Assembly: GCA_020723435.1 (NCBI GenBank)
Contig: DYIV01000013.1
Coordinates: forward strand, 1-37,482
DNA: 37,482 nucleotides
Direction of reading: 5' to 3'
Source: Slackia heliotrinireducens
Lineage (GTDB): Bacteria > Actinomycetota > Aquicultoria > DYIV01
A program made the position numbers and the translations under genes. The notes beneath the pieces were generated by a model. It was given only the letters and a program-made list of their open reading frames with translations. It had not been told where the DNA came from and did no database searches. This document shows positions 17,151-25,682 of the stretch, piece by piece. Within the stretch, counting starts at the first letter, position 1. Each line of letters opens with the position of its first letter.

Positions 17151-17594
17151 ATGCGCAAGCACGTCTCCATGATCTCGCTCATCGCCGTGCTGCTGGCGCT
17201 CGTGGTCGCCGGATGCGTCGGAGCCGGCGACAGCGACACGAGCGGCGGGGGAATCGCCTGGGTCAAGAACGATCTGACGAAGGGCTTGGAGCAGGCTCGC
17301 AGCGAACAGAAGAAGATATTCCTATACTTCGGCGCCGGCTACTGACCGTCGTGCCGGGAGATGGACGAGAACACCTTCCCGGACTCGCGCGTGCGTGAGA
17401 CGATCGAAAAGAGCTTCATCCCGGTCAGAATCGACACCACCGAGGACCAGCAGACGCCGAGCAAGTACGGCATCAACGCGATTCCCACCATGTTCGTGAC
17501 CGACGAGACCGGGCGCGTGATCGATCAAGCCGTCGGTTTCGTTCCGCCCGACAGTCTCATCCAGCTCCTCAACGGCTCGCTGACGAAGGGATAG
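17151..17594 (+). CDS. Thioredoxin-fold lipoprotein with selenocysteine active site (UPSC)
   Basis: Read through an in-frame TGA at 17343-17345, this gives 147 residues. The first 64 residues hold a lipoprotein signal (hydrophobic LIAVLLALVVAGC, lipobox Cys about residue 23) and the first half of a thioredoxin fold ending KKIFLYFGAGY. The TGA falls exactly at the first active-site cysteine of the W/Y-C-x-x-C motif, giving U65-P-S-C68. The second half continues in the same frame without a break (REMDENTFPDS, VRIDTTEDQQTPSKYGI, then the cis-Pro segment AIPTMFVTDETGRV), as in thioredoxin_7/DsbD-gamma-like proteins. A stem-loop suited to a bacterial SECIS follows the TGA. GGAG precedes the ATG. 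It is encoded next to ccdA, which would re-reduce it across the membrane for cytochrome c maturation. The alternative, two fragments from a nonsense mutation, is less likely given the exact position. Confidence 0.85.
17354..17382 (+). promoter_or_regulatory. Putative bacterial SECIS stem-loop
   Basis: CCGGGA (17354-17359) pairs with TCCCGG (17377-17382), extended by one G-T pair, starting 8 nt after the TGA. The loop begins ATGG, and the GG at 17363-17364 is 18-19 nt downstream of the TGA, within the range described for the conserved loop guanine of bacterial SECIS elements. The structure lies inside the coding region, as expected in bacteria. Confidence 0.55.
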
Positions 17595-17600
17595 ACGCTG

Positions 17601-18314
17601 ATGGCGGGCGGCCTGTCCATAGTTGCCGTCTTCTTCGCGGGCGTTCTCTCATTCGCTTCACCATGCGTCGCCGCTCTCGTCCCGGCCTACGTCTCCTACC
17701 TGTCGGGAGTATCCGTCACCGAGCTCGGCGAGTCGCGCAACTTCGCGAAAGTCGTCGCCAACGCCTTGCTCTTCTGCCTCGGCTTCGCTGCCGTCTTCGT
17801 AGCGTTGGGCGCATCGGCCAGCGCTCTCGGAGGATTCCTCTCCGCTAACAAGATCTGGCTCGCCCGCATCGGCGGGATCGTCGTGGTGCTGCTCGGTCTG
17901 CACGTTCTGGGGGTCCTGAGGATCCCGTTTCTGGCCAAGGAGGCCAGGCCCATGTGGGGGAGACTGGGCGGCGGCAGCTACCTCCAGTCGCCGTTCGTGG
18001 GGATGTCGTTCGCGGTCGGCTGGACGCCGTGTCTCGGGCCCGTGCTGTCCGGTGTTCTGCTACTGGCCAGTCAGGCGAAGACGATGGGGCAGGGGGCCCT
18101 CCTGCTGGGAGTCTACTCTCTCGGCCTCGCCGTGCCGTTCGTTCTCGTTGCGATGGCGCTGGCGAAGGGGCTGGATATGTCGTTCATGCGAAAGCACGCG
18201 CGCGCCATCGAGGTCACGAGCGGCGTGCTGCTAATCGTATTCGGAGTCCTCATCTTCACCGGCCGCCTCGCCGTGCTGACGGGACAGTTGAGCAGGTTCG
18301 TTCCGGGTCTCTGA
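17601..18314 (+). CDS. ccdA: CcdA, transmembrane thiol-disulfide carrier
   Basis: A 237-residue membrane protein with six predicted helices. The two redox cysteines are in SFASPCVAALVPAY (helix 1) and GWTPCLGPVLSG (helix 4), the hallmark of CcdA/DsbD-beta proteins. It moves reducing equivalents from cytoplasmic thioredoxin to the outer face for cytochrome c maturation. It starts 6 bp after the selenoprotein stop, and the pair reproduces the usual CcdA plus thioredoxin-like lipoprotein arrangement. The many c-type haem proteins in the window explain the need for it. The downstream gene converges on it, 26 bp away. Confidence 0.95.
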   Translation: MAGGLSIVAVFFAGVLSFASPCVAALVPAYVSYLSGVSVTELGESRNFAKVVANALLFCLGFAAVFVALGASASALGGFLSANKIWLARIGGIVVVLLGLHVLGVLRIPFLAKEARPMWGRLGGGSYLQSPFVGMSFAVGWTPCLGPVLSGVLLLASQAKTMGQGALLLGVYSLGLAVPFVLVAMALAKGLDMSFMRKHARAIEVTSGVLLIVFGVLIFTGRLAVLTGQLSRFVPGL

Positions 18315-18340
18315 GGACCACGGTGGGCCGGCGTCGCGGC

Positions 18341-19681
18341 CTAGTAGTCCGGATAGGTGTGCGTCGTCTCATCGGGCAGATTCACGTCGCCCGGCTGGTC
18401 GCCGAGCTGGGAATCATCGGGAGGGGCGGTCGTCGGCTCCGTACTCGGGGCGCTCGTGCCGTCCTCGTCGGTCTCATCGGGCGGTGGTTCTTCCTCGACG
18501 GCGGGATCTTCGACCACGTCGCTCCCACTCTTCTCGCCGCCGGCCGAGGTTGGCTGCAGTGTCATCCCGGGACGGACATCGGTGACGGCCGGCCTGGGAG
18601 TCACGTCGGGTCCAAGCGTGCTCGTCAGGCCGAGAACGACGCCCAGAATCGTCCCGGCGACAATCACGAGGCTCGCAATGGCGATCAGCGCCTTCTGCGT
18701 CGGTGTCAGGGCGGCGATGAAGCGTTTGAGCGCTTCTCGAGCGCCCCGCCGCTTTGCCGATTTCTTCACGCGCCGCGCGGCGCTCTCAGAGACCGTGTCC
18801 ATCCGCGCCGCCGGCTCGCCTCCACCGACGCCACCCTCGGCACCTTCCGGCATCTCCGACGCCGGTTGGCCCTCGCCGCCGGTGGTGCTGCCGTGCGGCA
18901 TCTGAGCCAGTCTGTCGAGCACCCCTGCCCTGAGCGCGGCGGGCGGGATGAGGGGGATGATACCGCGATAGCTCTTGGAGGCCTCGGTCATCTCCTCCAT
19001 CGCCAGGCGGCATAGCGGGCACTCAGCGAGGTGAGCCTCGACGGAAGCCCTCTCATCGTTGGAGAGCTCATCGTCAATGTAGGCCGAGATGAGCGGCAAC
19101 ATGCTCTTGCATTCACTTGTCAGCTTGTCTACGTCAACCGCGGACATACGAAACGCCCCCTTGAACTTCAGGCGTGCGCGCGAGAGAAGCACTCCCACGG
19201 TGTTCTTCGGCATGTCGAGGACCGCCCCGATCTCCTCGTAGGACATGTCTTCGAGCTCACGCAGCGTGAGGATTTCCCGGTGTTCGTCGCGCAGAGCAAA
19301 GGCGGCGCCACGGACCTGGCCTTGCTGCTCCCTGAGCAGTGCCACTCTCTCGGGGTCGGCCGCCAGATGTTCGTCGAGCGCGAACTCGAGTTCCTCAGGA
19401 CCGTCGAAGCGGCTCCGGGCCTTGGCGCTGTCGATCGCGGCGTTGTGGGCCGTCCGGTACAGGTACGCCGAGAATTTCAACTCGCCCTCGATCCTCGGCA
19501 AGGCCTCGAAGACCCTTATGAAGGCATCCTGGGCGATGTCCTTGGCGTCCTCGGTATTGCCGCAGATACCGTAGGCGTAGTTGTAGAGCTTGGAATGGTA
19601 GGCTTCGAACAGCTGCTCGTAGGCGCTCGCGTCACCGCCGCGTGCCGCCTCGACAAGCATGTTCTCGTCCGCGGCTCTCAT
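18341..19681 (-). CDS. ECF sigma factor fused to a zinc-finger membrane anti-sigma domain
   Basis: A single open frame of about 446 residues joins two proteins that are normally separate. Residues 1-175 are an ECF sigma factor: region 2 (YEQLFEAYHSKLYNYAYGI, then DAKDIAQDAFIRVFEALP) and region 4 (LRELEDMSYEEIGAVLDMPK and TVGVLLSRAR). Residues about 185-230 match the anti-sigma zinc-binding ZAS/zf-HC pattern (C-K-S-M-L, then H-L-A-E-C-P-L-C). A basic linker, one membrane helix (ALIAIASLVIVAGTILGVVL) and a Pro/Asp/Thr-rich outer tail follow. The ATG at 19681 is chosen because GGGGTGAG lies at the right distance. Control would require proteolysis or a conformational change to free the sigma part. 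A fused annotation caused by a missed stop is unlikely, since the frame is continuous. Confidence 0.85.
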   Translation of the reverse strand: MRAADENMLVEAARGGDASAYEQLFEAYHSKLYNYAYGICGNTEDAKDIAQDAFIRVFEALPRIEGELKFSAYLYRTAHNAAIDSAKARSRFDGPEELEFALDEHLAADPERVALLREQQGQVRGAAFALRDEHREILTLRELEDMSYEEIGAVLDMPKNTVGVLLSRARLKFKGAFRMSAVDVDKLTSECKSMLPLISAYIDDELSNDERASVEAHLAECPLCRLAMEEMTEASKSYRGIIPLIPPAALRAGVLDRLAQMPHGSTTGGEGQPASEMPEGAEGGVGGGEPAARMDTVSESAARRVKKSAKRRGAREALKRFIAALTPTQKALIAIASLVIVAGTILGVVLGLTSTLGPDVTPRPAVTDVRPGMTLQPTSAGGEKSGSDVVEDPAVEEEPPPDETDEDGTSAPSTEPTTAPPDDSQLGDQPGDVNLPDETTHTYPDY

Positions 19682-19890
19682 CTGCATCTCACCCCGCAGT
19701 CTTGATATGACCGTAGCGCGCCGTGGCCCTGGGTGCAAGGTCCCCAAGACGTGCCGCGGGCGCCGCACGGTACCCGGTCTCTACTCTAGTAACGGGGAAG
19801 GGTGCGCGATTATTACGGATGGGCGAGAAGTCCCAGGAATCGAAGCTCCGCGCGCCAACTACGCAGGCGAGCCGATTGGGCAGGGCGGCG

Positions 19891-20868
19891 CTACAGGCGT
19901 CCCGGTTGCGACAGGCCGTTGACGTGGCACGTCGCGCAGAACGTCAGCGAATGGCAACGGACGCAATCGTATATGCCGTTCTTCCTGACTATCTGGAAAT
20001 GCTGCCGCACCCAGGATCCTTTGCGGGCGTCGTAGCCCTTGTGGTGGCACGTAGAACAGAAGTCGCGCTGGGTATGGCAGCGGACGCAGATGAGGGGTGC
20101 TTTGACGCCCGCCTTGGCGTGGCGGTTGAGCGTCGGTCCGGCCCAATCCCTTGGGTGCGGCATGGCAAGTTGATGGCACTTGTCGCAGAACGTCTTGAAG
20201 TGGCACATCGCACACGGTCTGCGGTCCTTGCGCGCCGACGCCCCGTGGTTCTTGCGTGCCCAGACCTTCGACCGGTGAGTGCGGGGCTTCAGGTCGAAGG
20301 TTGAGGGGTGGCACTTGCCGCACTGCCCCGTGGCCTTCGCGCCGGGCTGTACGCCGTGACAGCGGAAGCACGCATCCATCTTGAGGAAGTCGCGGCGGCC
20401 GGATAGACCGGGATGGCTTACGCGATTGTGACACTGCGTGCACGCCATCTTCTGCTTCGTGTGGACGACGTGGTCGATGCGTATGCCCTTCGTCGGCGTG
20501 ACTACTCGCTTCGGGGTATGGCAGTTCAGGCACGTCTCGTTCGTGATCCTCTCCGCCAGGGCGCCTCTCTTGTTGATCGGTTCGCCATAGAGACGCGTCA
20601 CGTGCCGATAGACGAAGGCCACAAGATCGGTCTTGGCTCGGACGAAGGCGCCCAGCCCCGTTCCGCCGTGACAGGCATAGCAGTTGACCTCGGCATGAGG
20701 AGAGATCGAGTAGGCACGGACTTCCGCGCTCATCTCGTGACAGAGTCCGCAGAAGAGCGGGTGCGAAGTTGTCGCCGCCGCGAGCCACAGGAAGGAGAAC
20801 CACATGACCAGCGCGCATGCGACAATCATCGGTACGCGGTACTTGAGCAGCGCCTCGCGCGTGAACAT
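19891..20868 (-). CDS. 12-haem membrane-anchored cytochrome c
   Basis: A 325-residue protein with one N-terminal helix (VPMIVACALVMWFSFLWLAA) and twelve CXXCH sites. The first two (CGLCHEMSAEV and CYACH after an SPHAEVN segment) resemble NapC/NirT quinol-oxidising cytochromes; the rest form an extended domain rich in His and Lys. The ATG at 20868 lies 2 bp after the stop of the preceding cytochrome gene. It is the last gene of the operon. It probably passes electrons outward from the membrane; the terminal partner is not in the window. Confidence 0.92.
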   Translation of the reverse strand: MFTREALLKYRVPMIVACALVMWFSFLWLAAATTSHPLFCGLCHEMSAEVRAYSISPHAEVNCYACHGGTGLGAFVRAKTDLVAFVYRHVTRLYGEPINKRGALAERITNETCLNCHTPKRVVTPTKGIRIDHVVHTKQKMACTQCHNRVSHPGLSGRRDFLKMDACFRCHGVQPGAKATGQCGKCHPSTFDLKPRTHRSKVWARKNHGASARKDRRPCAMCHFKTFCDKCHQLAMPHPRDWAGPTLNRHAKAGVKAPLICVRCHTQRDFCSTCHHKGYDARKGSWVRQHFQIVRKNGIYDCVRCHSLTFCATCHVNGLSQPGRL

Positions 20869-20870
20869 CT

Positions 20871-21491
20871 CTAGTGCACCCCCGGCGGCAGTTTCGTCAC
20901 GGGTTTCGTGTGGCAGTAGTCGCAATCGTCCATCTTGTCCTTGTGGCACTCGCTGCACAGCTCGCGAGGGGGAATCAAGAATCGCTTGCCGACGCCCTTG
21001 TGCGCGGCGCCGGGATGGCACTTCACGCAGGACAGACGCGCCCGGATGACGTGCTCGCGGTGGCTTATGCGCAGCTCCGCGGAGGTTGACACGACTCTGT
21101 TGAGCGAGTGGCAACCGGATCGTCGGCACGACTCCACGCCCGGCACCATGACGCCGATCGGCTTGCCGTCGATGCCTGTCACCTGGGCGAATATCTCCCA
21201 ATAGAAGAGAATGCGGTACGCGAAGAGGTTGAATACGCCCTGGCGCACGTGGCAGGACGTGCAATTGGACGCGGCGGTGGCGTGAGAGGAGGCCTTCCAG
21301 CTGTCGTAGTAGGGTTTCATCGTGTGGCACGACGCGCAAGCCTGCGGGCTCGAGGTGTAGTAGTAGGGGATAGCGTAGACGACTACCGCAGCCACAATGG
21401 CTATCAGTGCGATCCTCCTGTAGTTCCTGCCGCCGGATGCGCCCGCCTCGTCGGTGGCGCCGGCGTCGTGGGGTGTGGGCTCCACACCCAT
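20871..21491 (-). CDS. Six-haem NapC/NirT-like cytochrome c
   Basis: A 206-residue protein with an N-terminal helix (IALIAIVAAVVVYAIPYYY) and a NapC/NrfH-like head: CASCHTMKPYYDSWKASSH and CTSCHVRQG. It has five CXXCH sites and one C-x4-CH site (CRRSGCH). The NapC family oxidises menaquinol, so this is a plausible quinol entry point for the neighbouring multihaem proteins. ATG at 21491 is used; a TTG at 21506 would overlap the upstream stop. Confidence 0.9.
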   Translation of the reverse strand: MGVEPTPHDAGATDEAGASGGRNYRRIALIAIVAAVVVYAIPYYYTSSPQACASCHTMKPYYDSWKASSHATAASNCTSCHVRQGVFNLFAYRILFYWEIFAQVTGIDGKPIGVMVPGVESCRRSGCHSLNRVVSTSAELRISHREHVIRARLSCVKCHPGAAHKGVGKRFLIPPRELCSECHKDKMDDCDYCHTKPVTKLPPGVH

Positions 21492-21495
21492 ACGT

Positions 21496-22383
21496 CTACT
21501 GCACAAACTTCGGCGCCTTCTCTATGTTCAGCTGCGGCACTTCACCGTGACAGCGCACGCAGAACGGCCGCGGATGGCAGGCCTCGCAGTTGCGGCGCGC
21601 TCTCACCTTGTACTGGTGGAGCGTTCGCCACCGATCGCCGTGCGACCGGGGTTTGCGCTCGTGGCACTCGCGGCACCAGGCCTTGACCCACCCATGACAA
21701 CTGCGGCAGTCGACCTTCTTGGTTTGGGAAGGATGAATAACCAGCCAGGTCGCCGATCGATGGCTGACCGGGAATGTCTTCTTCTTGTGACAAGAGGTGC
21801 AGGCGTTCTTGGCCTTCTTGCCGTCGTGACAGACGAGACAGGTGGCCATGCGTGGCGTATGGGTGCCTTCCGGGTTCTTGAAGTGGACGACGTACTTGTG
21901 GCAGTGAACGCAGGCCAGTTTGAGCACGATGACGTGCGCGCGGTGCGGGATCTTCAGGTCGCCCGACGGTGAGACGGTGCGGTTGGTCCCGTGGCAGTTG
22001 GCGCATGCCGCGTTGGGTGGCGCCTTGAACAGCGTGGGCCTTCGACCGGCCGAAACGACCGAAAGGTAGAACTCCCCGACCATCCGGGCGTTGAAAGCAA
22101 GCTGGGAGAGCCTGTCCGGCTTGATGTGGCAGCTCTGGCAGCTCACCTCAGCGTGCGTCGAATGGTTCCAGGTCGAGTAGAACTTCTGGGTGTTGGAGAA
22201 GCGGTTCATGAAGGTCGGCTGCGAGGCTATGAAGCCGGGCAAAGCGACGGTCAGCGCAAACATCGCCGCGAAAAGGCCAGCGGCGAGAAGCCATGGGCTG
22301 CGTCTCGCGACGGCCCGCACGTGGTCGCGGAACCGATCGATCATCCTTGCGATGCGCCCCTTCGGCGCCGCTTCTTTGGTCAC
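21496..22383 (-). CDS. Nine-haem membrane-anchored cytochrome c
   Basis: A 295-residue protein with an N-terminal helix (LLAAGLFAAMFALTVALPGF) and nine CXXCH motifs. It is clearly paralogous to the next gene upstream. Both share a WNHSTHAEVS/WRGSTHSVWS region before haem 1, a TVSPxGDLxIPHRAHV block, and a HGW-x-x-x-x-CRECH-like segment, with the same haem spacing. The start is GTG at 22383, 4 bp after the preceding stop. It is a likely intermediate electron conduit. Confidence 0.9.
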   Translation of the reverse strand: MTKEAAPKGRIARMIDRFRDHVRAVARRSPWLLAAGLFAAMFALTVALPGFIASQPTFMNRFSNTQKFYSTWNHSTHAEVSCQSCHIKPDRLSQLAFNARMVGEFYLSVVSAGRRPTLFKAPPNAACANCHGTNRTVSPSGDLKIPHRAHVIVLKLACVHCHKYVVHFKNPEGTHTPRMATCLVCHDGKKAKNACTSCHKKKTFPVSHRSATWLVIHPSQTKKVDCRSCHGWVKAWCRECHERKPRSHGDRWRTLHQYKVRARRNCEACHPRPFCVRCHGEVPQLNIEKAPKFVQ

Positions 22384-22387
22384 CGGC

Positions 22388-23239
22388 TCATCCCTGCTTC
22401 AGACGGTTGAAGATCGACTTGTCGTGACACTTGAGGCAGAACGGCTTTCCGCCGTGACAGAAGAGGCACCCCTTGCCGCGCTCTCGAGCGCGGACTCGGT
22501 GGAGCTTCTTCCAGTTGCCGCGATGCGTCGTTGGTCGCTTAACGTGGCAAGCTTGACACAGCCTGGGCGCCCAGCCGTGACACGTGCCGCAGTTGATCTC
22601 GGCCGTCCGCCGCCCGTGCGTCGCCAGCCAGCCGCGGTGCTTGTGGTTCGGCGGCACCTGCTTCTGCGTGTGGCACTTCGCGCACTTGTCCGTCGCCTTC
22701 TTGCCGTTGTGACAAGACGCGAGGCAGAACGTCATCTTCGGCCGGTTGTAGCCCTCGACGTTCCTGTAGTGGACGAGACGCTGGTGGCACATCACACACT
22801 TGAGCTTGAGAACCAGCACGTGAGCCCGGTGAGGGATTCTGAGGTCACCACCGGGTGATACCGTGCGATATGCTGTGTGGCACTGCTGGCACGCCTGATT
22901 CGTCGGCAGTCCGAGCAGATTCGTCTCGTTTGGACCGGCGACGATCTGCTCGTAGAAGGCTGGAATCGACTTCAGGGCGAAGGACGCCTGATTCTCCAGA
23001 CCGGGGCCAACGTGGCAGGCCGCACAGCTCCATACTGAGTGGGTCGACCCGCGCCAGTTGACCATGCGTGACCTCAAGGCCGGGTAGCGTTCGTAGTAGG
23101 CCGGCTGCAGCGCTGAGAAGACCGGCCAGAAGACTGCGAAGACACAGAGCGCGACCAGGGCGGCAATCACGACCCTCCTGGTCGACCGCGGCTTCTCGTC
23201 CTTCTTCTGTTGCGTCTCGGGCGTAGTCTCGTCAGCCAT
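22388..23239 (-). CDS. Nine-haem membrane-anchored cytochrome c (paralogue)
   Basis: A 283-residue protein with an N-terminal helix (VVIAALVALCVFAVFWPVF), eight CXXCH sites and one C-x3-CH site (CLASCH) where the paralogue has a normal CLVCH. It shares the IPHRAHVLVLKL block and overall layout with the downstream nine-haem protein, which points to tandem duplication. A 139-bp gap with an imperfect 18-bp direct repeat separates it from the 11-haem gene upstream. Confidence 0.9.
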   Translation of the reverse strand: MADETTPETQQKKDEKPRSTRRVVIAALVALCVFAVFWPVFSALQPAYYERYPALRSRMVNWRGSTHSVWSCAACHVGPGLENQASFALKSIPAFYEQIVAGPNETNLLGLPTNQACQQCHTAYRTVSPGGDLRIPHRAHVLVLKLKCVMCHQRLVHYRNVEGYNRPKMTFCLASCHNGKKATDKCAKCHTQKQVPPNHKHRGWLATHGRRTAEINCGTCHGWAPRLCQACHVKRPTTHRGNWKKLHRVRARERGKGCLFCHGGKPFCLKCHDKSIFNRLKQG

Positions 23240-23286
23240 AGCAGCCTTGGGACTCTGTTGGCGAGGTGATCTTCCCCTGCCGGCTC

Positions 23287-23352
23287 AGACCGGTGCCGCC
23301 CGCGCGGCGTGTCCGCGGCGTGCCGGGCTCGACTAGACCGGTGTCGCACGCG
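23287..23352. repeat. Imperfect 18-bp direct repeat between cytochrome genes
   Basis: AGACCGGTGCCGCCCGCG (23287-23304) and AGACCGGTGTCGCACGCG (23335-23352) match at 16 of 18 bases and are 48 bp apart. They lie in the only sizeable gap within the cytochrome operon. No function is evident; an internal operator or a remnant of duplication are options. Confidence 0.35.
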
Positions 23353-23378
23353 AAACGGGTGAGGACGCCTGCTGCCGC

Positions 23379-24404
23379 CTAGCGTCCTTCCTTGAACACC
23401 CTGTGACAGTCATTGCAGTCTTTCTTCACGTGGCAGGCGAGGCAGCGGGCTTCCTTCTTGCCCTTGCCCAGCTTCTGGTGTCTGCCCAGCCACGTGGATT
23501 TCGGTCCATGGAACGCCGGTCGCCTGGAGTGGCAGTCCTTGCAGGCCTCGGCGGAACCGTGGCAGTAGAAGCACCGCTCTTCGTCCGCCTGCGCCTCCTG
23601 GCCGTGGACGGTATCCCAGTTGCTCGCCGAGTGCTTGGCGATGAGGCCTGTCAGCCTCTTGGGGGCCGTGCCCTTCTCCTCGAACGGGTTCTTGCCCGTC
23701 TCATGGCAGGTGCGGCACTGCGCAGGCTTGTGGCAGTAGTCCATGCAGTTGTTCTCGCCTCGCCGGTCCACTACGGATGGGTGCCTCTTGCGCCAGTCGG
23801 CCGGCTTGAAGGACTGCGTGTGATGGCAAAGCTTGCATTCGTCCTTCTTCTTCGTGCCGGCGTGGCAGCCGAATGAGATGCAAATGCCGGTGAAAGGCAT
23901 TGTCGTGTGGCGCTTCTGGTACTTCTCGCTGTGGGCGACCCATTTGTGGCACGAGATGCAGTCCCTCGTCTCTTTCGCAAGATCGGGATGGGCCGGGTGC
24001 GGCACCTGCATGAGACGTTTGACGTTGAATGCGCGCTCGTTCTTGTGGCAATTGCGGCAGCCGGCGGAGGAGGCTGGCGGCAGGGTGGCGATGGCGGGTC
24101 GTAGCGCATTGGGCTTGGAGCGATAGTACTCGCCGACGAGGCCGGCGTTTCGCACGACGGCGTTGTCGGAGCCGACGTGACACTGCATGCAGGCCACGTC
24201 CTTGTGCGAGGATGTCTTCCAGGCCTTGTATCGATCGGCGTAGCGCTGGTAGCGGCCGTAGAACGTCGGATCGCTCGTGGCGTACAGCGGCACGGCGACC
24301 GCGCCCAGCACAACGAGAGCGCTTGCCGCGGCGGCGATGATTCGCCAGGGTATTCGGCGCCCGCGAGGGGCTTTCAGTTGAGACCTCTTTGGCCGCTCAG
24401 TCAT
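23379..24404 (-). CDS. 11-haem membrane-anchored cytochrome c
   Basis: A 341-residue protein with a basic N-terminus, a membrane helix (IIAAAASALVVLGAVAVPL) and eleven haem sites: nine CXXCH, one C-x4-CH (CISFGCH) and one C-x3-CH (CMDYCH). The start of the haem domain (YKAWKTSSHKDVACMQCH) again resembles the NapC/paralogue set. AAGGA sits 6-7 bases before the ATG. It directly follows the NrfD-like gene, so it is the likely first cytochrome acceptor of the membrane module. Confidence 0.92.
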   Translation of the reverse strand: MTERPKRSQLKAPRGRRIPWRIIAAAASALVVLGAVAVPLYATSDPTFYGRYQRYADRYKAWKTSSHKDVACMQCHVGSDNAVVRNAGLVGEYYRSKPNALRPAIATLPPASSAGCRNCHKNERAFNVKRLMQVPHPAHPDLAKETRDCISCHKWVAHSEKYQKRHTTMPFTGICISFGCHAGTKKKDECKLCHHTQSFKPADWRKRHPSVVDRRGENNCMDYCHKPAQCRTCHETGKNPFEEKGTAPKRLTGLIAKHSASNWDTVHGQEAQADEERCFYCHGSAEACKDCHSRRPAFHGPKSTWLGRHQKLGKGKKEARCLACHVKKDCNDCHRVFKEGR

Positions 24405-24425
24405 CTTGTTTCCTTCGTGCGTTTC

Positions 24426-25676
24426 CTAGACGTGCGTTGTGGCTTCGGCTTGCAGCGCCGCCGCGGGCACGTCCTCGTGACCGTTATCACTCGCCTGGGT
24501 GGCATTCTCGCCGTGCGGCGCCGATTCCATCGGCAACAGCTTCACCGCCATGGTGAAGATGAGAATTCCGAGCGCCCAGATGCCGGCGGTGATCGCCACC
24601 TCAGGCACCGTCGGCAGGTAGCTGGCGTCGAACGGTCCGAGAACCGAGACGCCGAATCCCATCGCCAGCAATGCGAAGCGCTTCAAGAAGATCCCAATGA
24701 CGATCAGCACGCAGGCCGTTGCCAGCGTCCAGACCTTGCGGCGGGTCTTCGGGAAGAGCAGCAGGAAGAAGGGCAGTGCGCCGAATACCGTCAGCTCGGG
24801 GACGAAGAACTTGGCGTAGGGGCCCCATAGCAGCAAGCCCAGCCGCGTGGCGTGGCCCGGCGTTCGCGACGGCGGCCAAAAGGTCGTCATGATCTCCACG
24901 AAGAGGAAGAACAGATCGACGAAGACAACCGTCCCCAGCACTTTGCCGAGGGTGAAGAACATGTCGTCGGGCAGTTTCATCTTCGCGAAGTAGCGCAGCG
25001 CCATCCCTATCAGAATCAGCAGGGCGATGCCCGAAGCCATTGCCGACGACAGGAACAGAGGGGCCATTAGCGCGGAATGCCACAGCTCTCTGGTCTTGGC
25101 GAACGACAGGATCCACGCGGTAACGGTGTGGACCCCGACCGCAGCCGGGAACGAGATCAGTGTCAGCTTGAACTCCAGGCTGTGTCCGCCCTTGCCCGTG
25201 ATCATGACGTACAGGTCGATGACGCAGAGCACCAGGTAGAGATTGAGGATGGTCGCGTCCCAGAACAGCGTCGCCTGAGGATTCGGCGACGTGATGAACT
25301 GGTAGGCCCTCCAGGGAATGCCGATGTCGGGAATGATGAACAGCGCCGCGAGGAGGTTACAGACGAATGCCTGCAGCACCGCGATGCGTGCGATCGGCTC
25401 GAACTTCTTCGCGCCGAACAGCTGGATGCTCGCGTAGGTGACCAGTCCGCCGGCCGAAAGCCCGACGAAGTACATGAAGTTCTGGATGTAGAGGCCCCAC
25501 GGGAATGCGTCGTGCAGTCCGGTCACTGCGAGACCGTTGCGAAGCTGGAGCACGTATGCGTAGCCGGCTATGACGAGCAGAATGACGAAGGTACTCACCC
25601 AGGCCCAGAACCAGGGTGTCGACTTCTTCAGCTCGTCGATTCGGATTTCTACGCCGGCTAGGTTTGGATTGGCCAT
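24426..25676 (-). CDS. NrfD/PsrC-family membrane quinone-reactive subunit
   Basis: A 416-residue integral membrane protein with about nine to ten helices. It has the NrfD-type start (LHDAFPWGLYIQNFMYFVGL then SAGGLVTYASI), and the helix pattern and length suit the PsrC/HmcC/DsrP branch. These subunits bind quinone and exchange electrons with a partner ferredoxin. The four-cluster ferredoxin gene lies 6 bp upstream, and multihaem cytochromes follow. No molybdopterin catalytic subunit is encoded here, so the unit is more like Hmc, Qrc or alternative complex III than a substrate reductase. Confidence 0.92.
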   Translation of the reverse strand: MANPNLAGVEIRIDELKKSTPWFWAWVSTFVILLVIAGYAYVLQLRNGLAVTGLHDAFPWGLYIQNFMYFVGLSAGGLVTYASIQLFGAKKFEPIARIAVLQAFVCNLLAALFIIPDIGIPWRAYQFITSPNPQATLFWDATILNLYLVLCVIDLYVMITGKGGHSLEFKLTLISFPAAVGVHTVTAWILSFAKTRELWHSALMAPLFLSSAMASGIALLILIGMALRYFAKMKLPDDMFFTLGKVLGTVVFVDLFFLFVEIMTTFWPPSRTPGHATRLGLLLWGPYAKFFVPELTVFGALPFFLLLFPKTRRKVWTLATACVLIVIGIFLKRFALLAMGFGVSVLGPFDASYLPTVPEVAITAGIWALGILIFTMAVKLLPMESAPHGENATQASDNGHEDVPAAALQAEATTHV

Positions 25677-25682
25677 CTTCGC

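Noticed and set aside
17954-19015. 353-codon plus-strand open frame spanning the end of ccdA and the sigma/anti-sigma gene
   Set aside because: The product is a low-complexity Arg/Gly-rich string and overlaps two well-supported genes in other frames.
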